64,000 nucleotides of DNA from Acidimicrobiales bacterium (GTDB taxonomy: Bacteria; Actinomycetota; Acidimicrobiia; Acidimicrobiales; SHLQ01), in the NCBI GenBank assembly GCA_020629635.1, contig JAHDCX010000011.1, forward strand, positions 112,301 through 176,300, written 5' to 3'. Each line of letters begins with the position of its first letter. Position 1 is the stretch's first letter. Positions 17,704 to 26,800 of the stretch are shown here, one piece after another. The translations under genes were made by a program, and so were the position numbers. The notes below the pieces were generated by a model that was given only the letters and a program-made list of their open reading frames with translations, searched no databases and had not been told where the DNA came from.

Positions 17704-18384
17704 TCAGTCGCGAGGTGAGAGCGGAGGCGCCAACCGTGGCTCCTGCGCTCCGGCGGCGCGCACCGACGACGCGTTCTGGAAGGCGAACATCGCCAAGAAG
17801 ATCGGCCCGAACAGGCTCCCCGTCCACAGCCACAACCCGACCGCTCCAAGGCCCGCGGTCATGACCGAGATGATTGCCGCACGGCGTCGCCGCACCGCCA
17901 CGGACCCCGGGAGAAGGTCAGCCATGATGTGCCCACCGTCGAGCGGCAGAACCGGCAGGAGGTTGAGGGCGCTCCACACGAAGGTGGTGAAAATCCCGAT
18001 CCGGTACAGGTCGTCGACGAAGGGCGTCGAGGTGATCAGGCCGCTTCGGGCGATGACCACGACCACGATGCCGAGCAGGATGCCGGCGATCGGCCCCGCC
18101 GCGCTGACGAGAATCGACTCCGCTCGGCTCGGCGGACGGACCGGGCGATAGCGGGTCAGGCCGGCCATGCCAGCCAGCGTGATGGTGGGTGTGTGCGCCG
18201 AACCCTGCCGTTGCGCGACCACCGCATGACCCAGTTCGTGAACCAGCACGGCGATCACGGCGATCACGACGAAGGCGACGATTCGATCGAGCTGTGATTC
18301 GAACGAGAGGTAACCGAGAAACGCCACGGTCAACAAGAACGAACCTTCGATCGAGACGGGAAAGCCGAAGAGTCTGAAGCTCAT
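17704..18384 (-). CDS. Site-2 protease (M50) family metalloprotease
   Basis: Polytopic intramembrane zinc protease of 226 residues. The zinc motif HELGH (H49, E50, H53) lies in a transmembrane helix and the third ligand in LNLLPVLPLDGGH. Five or six hydrophobic segments are present and there is no PDZ or CBS domain, so it is a minimal SpoIVFB/Rv2625-like type. The start overlaps the lipoprotein stop by four bases (ATGA), so the two are coupled; the lipoprotein may be a partner. Substrate unknown. Confidence 0.93.
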   Translation of the reverse strand: MSFRLFGFPVSIEGSFLLTVAFLGYLSFESQLDRIVAFVVIAVIAVLVHELGHAVVAQRQGSAHTPTITLAGMAGLTRYRPVRPPSRAESILVSAAGPIAGILLGIVVVVIARSGLITSTPFVDDLYRIGIFTTFVWSALNLLPVLPLDGGHIMADLLPGSVAVRRRRAAIISVMTAGLGAVGLWLWTGSLFGPIFLAMFAFQNASSVRAAGAQEPRLAPPLSPRD

Positions 18385-19253
18385 GATCGTCCCAGTGCAG
18401 CACGTTCGTCGGCGTTGAGACAGCCGGAGATCTGTTGATCGACGCGAGCGATCTCGGTTGCGTCACCGGACAGATCTGCTTCGATCGTGGTCCGGACGAA
18501 CTCGGTGTCGCGATAGAGCTCGTCGATGCAGCCGATGGTCGGGGCGGACAGGATCCCACCGATCTGATCGGAGAGGGCCCGTCCGACCGAGACACACGAC
18601 GAGTACAGGCCGAGGTATTGCTCCTGGACGTCACGATCCGCGAGGAGAAAGTCGAATGAGCCGTCGGCGACGAGCGCCTCCCAGAAACCGAGGATCGACT
18701 CATCGGTGCGTAGTCGATCCGACACGCACGACGCTTCGCTCGGTGGTAGGGACTGCCCGCCGGCCGGGAGCAGCTCGGCTGAGAACGCATCGACGGTCGT
18801 CGCCGACGCGCAGCGCCTGACCGCGGCCACGATCTCCGCGCCGTCGGGATCATCGACCGTCGAGTCCGCGCAGGTCTGCTCGTCGACGGTCAGGACAAGT
18901 CCTGCATCGGCGAGCGCCCGCCACGCATCCGCGTTCGGCGAATCTTCGACGATGACCGCCTCCGTCGCACCCGTGTCGCCGGTATCCCCGGTCCCGGCGA
19001 GGCTGGTCGCGTCGGAGGCATCTTGTCCCCCCGTGTCTGGCTCGGCGTCGACGTCGTCGCCGTCGGGAGTGCCGTCGAGCACCGTCGTCGAGGTGGCCTC
19101 GGCCGTCTCGACCTCGCTGTCCGCTTCGGGGGTCGTCGTGGTCGTCGAATCAGGACCGGGTCCGGGCTCGACGATCGACGGCTCGTCGGAGCAGGCGGTC
19201 ACCAGAAGAACGATCGTGGCCACGAGCGCGACGACACGCCGGAGAGGAGACAT
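18381..19253 (-). CDS. Cysteine-containing lipoprotein, unknown
   Basis: A 290-residue lipoprotein: signal peptide with lipobox LLVTAC (Cys about 21), a disordered Thr/Glu/Asp-rich linker to about residue 105, then a helical domain with six or more cysteines (around 127, 143, 180, 216, 237 and 278) that could form disulphides. No known family was recognised. The linker style matches other lipoproteins in this window. It is coupled to the downstream site-2 protease by an ATGA overlap. Confidence 0.85.
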   Translation of the reverse strand: MSPLRRVVALVATIVLLVTACSDEPSIVEPGPGPDSTTTTTPEADSEVETAEATSTTVLDGTPDGDDVDAEPDTGGQDASDATSLAGTGDTGDTGATEAVIVEDSPNADAWRALADAGLVLTVDEQTCADSTVDDPDGAEIVAAVRRCASATTVDAFSAELLPAGGQSLPPSEASCVSDRLRTDESILGFWEALVADGSFDFLLADRDVQEQYLGLYSSCVSVGRALSDQIGGILSAPTIGCIDELYRDTEFVRTTIEADLSGDATEIARVDQQISGCLNADERAALGRS

Positions 19254-19326
19254 GGCGTCGATCGTAGATCTCCGTGCACGTCATGTGGCCCCGCCCGCCG
19301 GCTGACACGCCAGACTGGGGTCCGCC

Positions 19327-20346
19327 ATGTCTTCCTCCCGCACCGGAGCACGCCAGATGCTGCGCGGACTGATCGTCCTTGCGATCCTTGCCGCGGGGTG
19401 TTCGTCAGCGCCGGACCCGTTCGAGCAGGCGAGGCTGCCTGTCGACAGTGTGACCAGCACGACCGCGCTCGTTCCGCGTCGCGCCGGCGAACCCCAGCCA
19501 ACGCCGGCCCTTTCCCCCGATGATGCCGAGAGCCAACAACTCGACGGCGCCCGAGACGTGATCCATGTGCTCGGCTCGCTGGCAGTGGTGCCTGATGACG
19601 TCGCCGACTGGACCGCCGATGCCCCGATTCTCGGTGACGATTTGGCAACGGTCGTTGCCCTTGGGTGCCCCCTCGATGACGACCGCTGCACGGCGACGCC
19701 GCTCGACATCCTCGCGGCGTCACCCGTCGATGTGGTCAGCCTCGCAACGGACGCCGCCGAAGCCGGAGGCATCGCAACCCTTGCGCTCGCTGCCGAAAGC
19801 GCCTCCGCCGCCGGAGTCCGCGTGGTCGGGTTCGGGGCGACCGTCGAAGCGGCGGTCGCACCAATCATCCTCGCGGGCACCTCCGGCGAGATCGCCGTGC
19901 ACGCAATTTCGTTGAGTTCGGCGACGCCGGTCGCAGAGGCAACCGACACGCAGGCCGGGATCGCTGGTTCGGCTGCGCTCCCATTGCTCATCGAGCAGAT
20001 CGAAACCAGCGTGCGAGAAGGCCGTGGTGTGATCGTTCTGGTGGATTGGGGGCCGGGCGAATCGCGGGCGCCCGACACGGCTCGCGCCGAGCAGGCCGCG
20101 CTGTTCGCCGAGCTCGGCGTTGACGCGATCGTGGGTGCCGGATCCGGATTCTTGCAACGCTTCGACCGAGTCGACTCGACGGCGGTTGCGTACGACCTCG
20201 GCCATGCGACCACCGAGGCGGACGACCCGATTCTTCGCGACACGGCGATCGCTCGGCTCGAGTTCGGCGTGCCCGGCGCGTCGTGTCTTCTTCCCGCGAC
20301 GGCGACTCCGCAGGGGCCGCTGCTCGGTGCCGAGTCGAGTTGCTGA
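19327..20346 (+). CDS. Divergent CapA-like lipoprotein
   Basis: A 339-residue lipoprotein (lipobox LAAGC, Cys about 25) with a linker to about 70. The rest resembles a degenerate CapA/PGA_cap metallophosphatase-fold domain: GGIATLALAAESASAAGVRVVGFG corresponds to the family's alternating helix-strand unit, VIVLVDWGPGESRAP to the HWG.E motif, and VDAIVGAGSGFLQRFDRV to the GHHPH region. In canonical CapA the last contains metal-binding histidines; here it reads GAGSGF. It may be a non-catalytic relative. Assignment is by pattern and moderate. Confidence 0.7.
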   Translation: MSSSRTGARQMLRGLIVLAILAAGCSSAPDPFEQARLPVDSVTSTTALVPRRAGEPQPTPALSPDDAESQQLDGARDVIHVLGSLAVVPDDVADWTADAPILGDDLATVVALGCPLDDDRCTATPLDILAASPVDVVSLATDAAEAGGIATLALAAESASAAGVRVVGFGATVEAAVAPIILAGTSGEIAVHAISLSSATPVAEATDTQAGIAGSAALPLLIEQIETSVREGRGVIVLVDWGPGESRAPDTARAEQAALFAELGVDAIVGAGSGFLQRFDRVDSTAVAYDLGHATTEADDPILRDTAIARLEFGVPGASCLLPATATPQGPLLGAESSC

Positions 20347-20361
20347 GAACGACCCGTTTCG

Positions 20362-20973
20362 TCAGTCGACGTCGAGCAACCCGCGCTCGACCAGCTGCTC
20401 ACGAAGCTGTTCGGGACTGGTGAAAAGCAGCGCGTCGAAGCCGAGCGAGGCGGCCGCAGAGATGTTCGCGGTCGAGTCGTCGATGAACACTGCGTCAGCA
20501 GGATCGAACCCGTGCCGCTCGCAGAGCAACTCGAAGATTGCTGGATCGGGTTTCGTGATGCCTTCTCGTCCCGAGATCACCATCGCATCGAAGTGTTCGA
20601 AGAACGGATAGTTCGCCTCGATCATCGCGAAGGTGTCCCGACCCCAGTTACTCAGGGCGTACAACCGGACACCTCGACGGGCGAGCTCCTCGAGGATCGT
20701 CACCGAACCGGCGATCACTTCGCCGAGCGTTTCGACCCATCGATCGGCAAACGCCATCACGAGGTCGTGATGGTCGGGATGCTCGGCGGCCACCATCGCC
20801 GCCACCTCGGGAAGCGGCACGCCGCTGTCCAGACGCTGGTTCGCTTCCATCGTGAACACGTTGTCGAGAAACCAGTCGAGCAGGTCCGGATCGTCGATCA
20901 GTTGCTCGTAGAGCAGGCGCCGATCCCATTCGATGAGGACGTTGCCGAGATCGAACACCACGACGGGACTCAT
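20362..20973 (-). CDS. HAD-superfamily hydrolase
   Basis: A 203-residue phosphatase-like protein of HAD subfamily IA. Motif I is FDLGNVLIEWD, motif II ALSNWG, motif III the Lys in TKPDPAIFELL, and motif IV FIDDS. In motif I the second Asp of DxD is replaced by Asn (DLGNV), common in YihX-type alpha-D-glucose-1-phosphate phosphatases, which this resembles. The ATG at 20973 sits directly before the domain; a longer frame to 21141 would overlap selD. The gene follows selD by 19 bases, suggesting one transcript. Confidence 0.9.
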   Translation of the reverse strand: MSPVVVFDLGNVLIEWDRRLLYEQLIDDPDLLDWFLDNVFTMEANQRLDSGVPLPEVAAMVAAEHPDHHDLVMAFADRWVETLGEVIAGSVTILEELARRGVRLYALSNWGRDTFAMIEANYPFFEHFDAMVISGREGITKPDPAIFELLCERHGFDPADAVFIDDSTANISAAASLGFDALLFTSPEQLREQLVERGLLDVD

Positions 20974-20992
20974 GAGAACTCTCCTCGATGAC

Positions 20993-22057
20993 TCAACGGA
21001 GTCGCACCCTGCCGTCGCCAGCCTCGACCACCCGACCGATTCGGGCGGCCTCATGGCCAGAGGACCGGAGCTCGGTGACGGCGGCAGTCGCCGCCTCTGC
21101 GTCAGTTGCGCCGAAGACCAGCCCTCCAGACGTCTGCGCATCCGCGAGCAACGTCACCTCGAGATCGCTCGCACGTCCCCGATCGAGGCGCGGCTCGATC
21201 CACTGGAGGTTTCGCCCCGTTCCGCCCGGGACCGAACCGGCCTCGGCCAGCGCTCGGGCACCGTCGATGAGCGGAACTGCACCGACGTCGACCTCGACGA
21301 CGACCTCGGACTCCGCGCACATCCGGCCCAGGTGGCCGAGAAGCCCGAATCCCGTGACGTCGGTGGCACCCGTCGCGCCCGCTGCGATGGCGGCGGTGGC
21401 CGCAGCGTCATTGAGTCGGGTCATCGAATCGAGCGCCGCATCGACCACCTCCGCCGACGCCAGGTCACGCTTGATCGCTGTGGTGATGATCCCGATGCCA
21501 AGTGGCTTTGTCAGCACCAGTTCGTCGCCAGGGCGCAGACCCGCGTTGGTCAAGAGCGCGTCGGGGTGGACTTCGCCGACGACGGCCATGCCGTATTTCG
21601 GTTCGGGGTCGTCGATCGTGTGGCCTCCGGCCACGACGAAACCACCGGCCGACGCAATGGCCTGACCACCGAGAAGGACGTCGGTCAGCATGTCCGAGGG
21701 CAGCGCCTCGGTGTTCCACCCGACGAGGTTCAATCCGAGGAGCGGACGACCTCCCATCGCGTAGACGTCGGAGACCGCGTTGGCGGCGGCGACGCGCCCC
21801 CACGTGAAGGCGTCATCGACGACGGGAGTGATGAAGTCCGCGGTGGCAATGAGCGCGCGCGAGTCGTCGAGTCGCCACACGGCAGCGTCGTCGCCAGTCG
21901 CCGCTCCCACGAGCAGGTCCGGATGATCGGTTGGGGTGAGTCGGCCCACGACCTGGGCCAGTTCGCTCGGATCGAGCTTGCAGCCTCAACCAGCGCCATG
22001 GCTGAAGGCCGTCAGCCGCGGTCGGTCAGTGCCGGCGACGTCGTCAGGAGTTCCCAT
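20993..22057 (-). CDS. selD: Selenide water dikinase SelD, with selenocysteine at TGA
   Basis: Makes selenophosphate from selenide and ATP for selenocysteine and selenouridine synthesis. Reading the minus strand from ATG 22057 gives MGTPDDVAG, then FSHGAG-TGA-GCKLDPSELA, then an open frame to 20993 (354 residues counting the TGA codon). In many SelD proteins the active-site residue of this Gly-rich loop is Cys or Sec (family pattern G-x-U/C-x-C-K). The TGA at 21986-21988 is therefore read as Sec24. Downstream motifs (TADFITPVVDD, AANAVSDVYAMGG, GHTIDDPEPKYG, DVTGFGLLGHL) are intact, so this is not a decayed gene. GGAGAGGAG precedes the ATG. The start overlaps the NYN gene by 14 bases. Confidence 0.93.
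21965..21988 (-). promoter_or_regulatory. selD Sec codon and candidate bacterial SECIS hairpin
   Basis: In-frame TGA (21986-21988) followed eight bases later by a five-base-pair stem GCTCG-ATC-CGAGC (21977-21965). Bacterial SECIS elements sit immediately 3' of the UGA and are bound by SelB. The stem is short and its fit to the local SelB is unknown. Confidence 0.6.
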
Positions 22058-22796
22058 TGCGCTCCTCTCCCTGTCGTGAGCCCTGTCGTGAGCGTGGTGT
22101 CGATGGATCACGAATGCCGTCATGGTCGGCATCGATCGACGAGATGAAGCGGGCGATGTCGCCTTCGTCGAGGTCGTGGTCGTAGTCGAAATCGTCGCGT
22201 GCGACGTCGAAGACCGTGCGATCGATCGCAACGACCTCGTCATACGCAGCGTTGCGGCGCGGCGTGCGACCATCACCGACGATCGACGCCTGCACGACCT
22301 CGGTGTGCTCGTGTCCTTCGATCATTCGAACGTGTGCCGGCACCATGTCGAGATCGGTGTCGGCAGACGCAATGATCACCCGGTCGATGTCTCGACGGGT
22401 GCACATGGTCAAGGCGTCGAGTGCCAGCCACACGTCGATCCCCTTTTCCTCGCCCCGGCGCCGGGACTTGACCTTGGCGGTCCGAGTCTCGCCTCGATGA
22501 TCACGAGGGTCGCCGAGATCGCGGTCACGGATGTCCCACTCCCAGCGGTACCGAAGCGTCTTCTCGAGCACGACGACATCGGTCGCAACCATCAGTTCGT
22601 GGCGGCGCCGCTCCGCAGCATGGCGAGCCTCGTCGACATCCGGGTCCGGAATCCCGGTCGCATATCGGATCTCGATCAGCTCGTCGTCACCGGCGAGCGC
22701 TCGACCGAGCAGCAGCGGATGCATGTTCCCGTGGCCGAAGGCGTACCGCGCGCCGATGGTGATGTTCTGTCCATCGATGAAGACGCCCACGCGCAC
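22044..22796 (-). CDS. NYN-domain (LabA/DUF88-like) protein
   Basis: A 250-residue protein with an N-terminal NYN domain, a PIN-like RNase fold. Acidic active-site residues are in VGVFIDGQNIT, GIDVWLALDAL and IIASADTDLDMVPA. Residues about 195-250 form an acidic then basic disordered tail. Bacterial NYN proteins are thought to cleave RNA; the role here is unknown. It reads into selD with a 14-base overlap, so expression of the two is linked. Confidence 0.9.
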   Translation of the reverse strand: MRVGVFIDGQNITIGARYAFGHGNMHPLLLGRALAGDDELIEIRYATGIPDPDVDEARHAAERRRHELMVATDVVVLEKTLRYRWEWDIRDRDLGDPRDHRGETRTAKVKSRRRGEEKGIDVWLALDALTMCTRRDIDRVIIASADTDLDMVPAHVRMIEGHEHTEVVQASIVGDGRTPRRNAAYDEVVAIDRTVFDVARDDFDYDHDLDEGDIARFISSIDADHDGIRDPSTPRSRQGSRQGEERNGNS

Positions 22797-22818
22797 GATC
22801 CCAGCCTACGGTGACGAC

Positions 22819-23814
22819 ATGCCCTCCGAGACCACACCTGCCGGCCTGCCCCGCGACATGTTCGTTCCCGCGGACCTGGCCACCGCCGGCGACCTCGCCG
22901 CCGAACACGAGGCCAACGGCATCGCCGGCATTTTCACCGCCGAAACCGCGCACGATCCGTTCCTGCCGCTCGTCGAGGTCGCCCGACGGACACAGCGCTG
23001 CGACATCGGCACCGGAATCGCCGTGGCGTTCGCCCGCACCCCGATGACGGTCGCCTACACCGCACGGGACCTGAACGAGGCGTCTGGAGGTCGGATGATT
23101 CTCGGCCTCGGCAGCCAGATCAAGCCCCACATCACCAAGCGGTTCTCGATGCCGTGGTCTGCGCCAGCCGCGCGGATGCGCGAGTTCGTCGAGGCACTAC
23201 ATGCGATCTGGGACGCCTGGGACGGCTCGGGGCCCCTTCGCCACAAGGGCGCCCACTACACGCACATCCTCATGAGCGACTTCTTCGACCCCGGACCCGC
23301 ACAGCACGGTCGCCCACGGGTGCATCTCGCGGCGGTCGGACCAATGATGATCGACGTCGTCGGCGCGGTCTGTGACGGTTGGATGGTGCACCCGTTCCAC
23401 ACGCCCCAGACGCTCGCCGAGGTTGGGCTCCCCCGCCTCATGACGGCACTCGACGCTGCCGGACGGACGAGCGACGACGTCGAAGTCTCCGTGCCGGTGT
23501 TCGTGGTGACGGGCCGCGACGAGGCCGAGATGGCCGCGTCCGCGGCGGGAATCCGCGGCCAGATCGGCTTCTACGGATCGACACCTGCCTACTCCGCTGT
23601 ACTCGAACACCACGGCTGGGGCGAGGCTCACCGAGAACTCAATCGGCTCACGAAGGAGAACCGGTGGGACGAGCTCGGCTCGGTCATCGACGACGAGATG
23701 CTCCAGACGTTTGCGGTCGTCGCCGAACCTGACGACGTTGCCACCGAGATCGATCGTCGCTATTCGGGTCTCGCCGATCGCATCAGCTGGTACACGGCCG
23801 CACCCACTTCGTGA
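22819..23814 (+). CDS. F420-type LLM-class oxidoreductase
   Basis: Luciferase-like (TIM-barrel) monooxygenase-fold enzyme of 331 residues, close to the TIGR03617 F420-dependent group: GIAGIFTAETAHDPFLPL, GTGIAVAFARTPMTVAYTARDL (pattern), GGRMILGLGSQIKPHITKRF and HLAAVGPMMIDVVG. Members use reduced F420 or FMN; substrate unknown. The ATG at 22819 begins the domain; a longer frame from 22531 runs antisense through the NYN gene. Its 3' end overlaps the 3' end of the NRPS gene by 55 bases (convergent). Confidence 0.92.
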   Translation: MPSETTPAGLPRDMFVPADLATAGDLAAEHEANGIAGIFTAETAHDPFLPLVEVARRTQRCDIGTGIAVAFARTPMTVAYTARDLNEASGGRMILGLGSQIKPHITKRFSMPWSAPAARMREFVEALHAIWDAWDGSGPLRHKGAHYTHILMSDFFDPGPAQHGRPRVHLAAVGPMMIDVVGAVCDGWMVHPFHTPQTLAEVGLPRLMTALDAAGRTSDDVEVSVPVFVVTGRDEAEMAASAAGIRGQIGFYGSTPAYSAVLEHHGWGEAHRELNRLTKENRWDELGSVIDDEMLQTFAVVAEPDDVATEIDRRYSGLADRISWYTAAPTS

Positions 23815-26800
23815 GCCTTGGCCGCGCCGAGCACCCCACGTTCGACCGGCTCGAAGTGCACACCGTCCACGAGGAGCAGTTCGAACGGGCAGTTCGCCGT
23901 CTCCTGTAGCGCACGCCACGGATTCGTTGTCAGCGCGTCGTCGGACTCTGAGGCGGACACGTAGAGCATCGGCACGCCAAGTGCCTGAGGCCGGTAGGCG
24001 AGCGATGCCGACCGGATGACGGGCCCCAAGCGACGTTCGGCATCGACGGGATCCGGGGTCGCGCCCTCCGCTCGAGTTCGGCGATAGCGGCGGCGGGCCA
24101 GCGCGAACTCGGCTCGCTCGCGTGCACGATTGCCCGCTTCGGCCACCAGCGGCGCTGCTCCTTCGGTCCGCAGGAGCCGTCGATACTTCGCAACGGGAGT
24201 CTCGGGTGCGTCCACGTGCATGCCACCCATGACGGTGTCGACGAGGACGATCGCCGCAACGTCGTCCCCTCGCGCCAGCAGCTGTTGAGCGATCTCCCAA
24301 GCGAGCAGACCCCCGGTCGACCATCCGAGAAGCACGTGTCCACCGGTCGGCGTTGGCGTGGCCGTGTCGAGCGCGGCGAGCATGACGCTCGCCTGCTCCT
24401 CGATCGTGTCGCGAACGTCGCTGTTGGCGTCGGCGCCAGGAAGCCGAATGCCGACGACCGGGATCGCCGGATCGAGCGCCCGGACGAGGTGCTCGTAGCG
24501 AAGCAGATTCCCGCCGCCGGGAGGAAGCAGAACCACCGGCGCCCGGCGGCCGTCTCGCCGGAGCCACTCGACCAGCGGATCGAGTCGGTCAGACGCGTCG
24601 TCTCCCGAGTCGACCGGGGAGCTCTGCTCCAGTTCGACGAGCGGGGCCACCTTGCGCGGTGTTGGCGCGTCGATCAATTCGCCGATTCCGACCCGCCGAC
24701 CAAACGCCGTTTCGAGTCGGGTCACGAGCTCCACGGCAACCAGCGAATCCCCGCCGAGATCGAAGAAGTCGTCATCGGGGCCCACCGAAACGCCGAAGAC
24801 CTCGCTCCACACATCCGTCATCGCGACAAGATTCGGGTCGACCGGACCGACGTGGCCGTCGGTTGCCGGCGCCTCCGCGAGCTCAGTTGACGGGGACACT
24901 GCCGTAACAAGAACCGCGACCTGGGCTCGGTCGATCTTGCCGTTTCTCGTGCGGGGAAGCTCATCGACTCGCTCCAGCTGGCCCGGAACATGGGTCGACG
25001 GAAGCCGCTCGCCAGCGCGCCGACGGACCTCGTCGAGATCATCGAGATCGGTCTCGACGAGACCGACGAGCGCCCCGTGGCGATCCGCCACCGCCGCCGC
25101 ACGAACGCCCTCGATACCCATCAGGACCTGCTCGATCTCTGCAGGCTCGATTCGCACGCCGCCGATCGAGAGTTGGTCGTCGACACGACCGAGGAAGTCC
25201 ACGGTCCCGTCCGGTCGACCGATCACCCGATCGCCGGTTCGATAGCTCAGCCCCCACGCGGTCTCGACGAAGGGCGATCGATCATCAGCTTCGGGTGACG
25301 CGGGGTCGGTATCGAAGCCGGCGTCGGACGCTCGAGCGAGGTAGCCAGCGGCGACCCCCGGTCCAGCGACCACCAGTTCTCCCGGCACACCGAGCGGCAC
25401 AGGCCGGCCGCCCTCGTCGACGACGATGAGCGTCGATCCCGGAATCGGGCGACCGATCGGGATGCCAACCAGCGATTCGAGATCTGCGGAACCAACGACG
25501 TGCGCACTCGCCCACACCGTCGCCTCGGTGGGCCCGTATTCGTTGACCAAGGCCACCTCGCCGTGGCGAGTCAGGTGCCGCATCGCAACGTCGGCCGGGC
25601 ATGCCTCGCCGGCGACGATGACCGTGTGCATCGAGTCCAGCTCTCCGGAGTCTCGAGCGAGCAACGCCCCGTACAGCGAAGGAACGCACAAGGTGTGGCT
25701 GACCCGATGCTCGGCGATTCGAGCGAGCAGCGCGTCGACGTCGTGAACCTCGCTCTCGGTGGGGATCACGAGGGTTCCGCCGTCGGCGAGCGTCCAGAAG
25801 AGCCCGGCGACCGACGAGTCGAATCCGGCGCTCGACACCAGGAGATAGGTCTCGACGCGGTCGCGGTAGAAGGACTGCCGGGCAGCGAGGGACGCGGCGA
25901 GATTTCCGTGCGAGATCGGTACGCCCTTCGGGGTCCCCGTCGAGCCAGAGGTGAAGATCACGTATGCCTCATCGTCGGCGACGGTCGGATGCGTCCGCTG
26001 CAGGGGCAGGACCGGCGCGTTCTCGGCGTCCGCGCGGACCGTCAGCACCTCTTGCAACCCCGGATGCATCTCACCAGCGGTGACGGCGACGGACACGTCG
26101 GCGGCGATCAGCAGTTCGGTGACCCGAGTCGCCGGGAGCGAGACGTCGAGCGGGACGTACGACGCACCGAGCGTCCAGATCGCTCGGATGGCGACCGGGA
26201 GGTGCACGGAACGCTCCAGCACGACGCCAACTCGATCGCCAGCAGCCACGCCACGTTCCCGGAGTCGAGCCGCCAAGGCTCGAGCCGCGATGTCGAGTTC
26301 GCGATAGGACAACTGCTGCGTTCCCGACACGACCGCAGACGCGTCCGGATACTGCTCGACCGCACGATCGATCGCGATCGGTGCCATCGGCGCAGAGCGA
26401 TCCAGCGGCTCCCCGACCAGCACCGAGTCGGTCGGCGTGAACCCCGCAGAAGACGGGGAAGACCCGCACAGCGACATGATCGCTGCGTCGAACGCCTGAA
26501 GCATCGACCGTGCTTCTGCCCGACCCAGGACGGCGCCGCGATACTCGACGCCGAGCTCGATGCGCTCGCCGCGAATCTGCACGAAGAACGTGCAGTCGTT
26601 GACCGCGATCCCCGAGGCGAGAATCCGATGATCGGCGCGGACGCCCCCGAGCGAGGTCGGCGCGAGGTCTTCGACCGCGAGCATGATCGAGCCCTTCGGC
26701 TCGGGGATGCCCCGGTCGCGAGCCGATCGGATCAGATCGGCGAAGGGGGCGCTGCGGTGTTGGAGCGCATCGACGAGGGCGCTCGAGACCCGCCCAGCGA

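Noticed and set aside
21986..21988. Reading the selD TGA as a stop and calling a shortened gene or pseudogene
   Set aside because: The conserved HGAG-x-GCKL active loop spans the TGA and the remaining protein is intact, so recoding is the better explanation.
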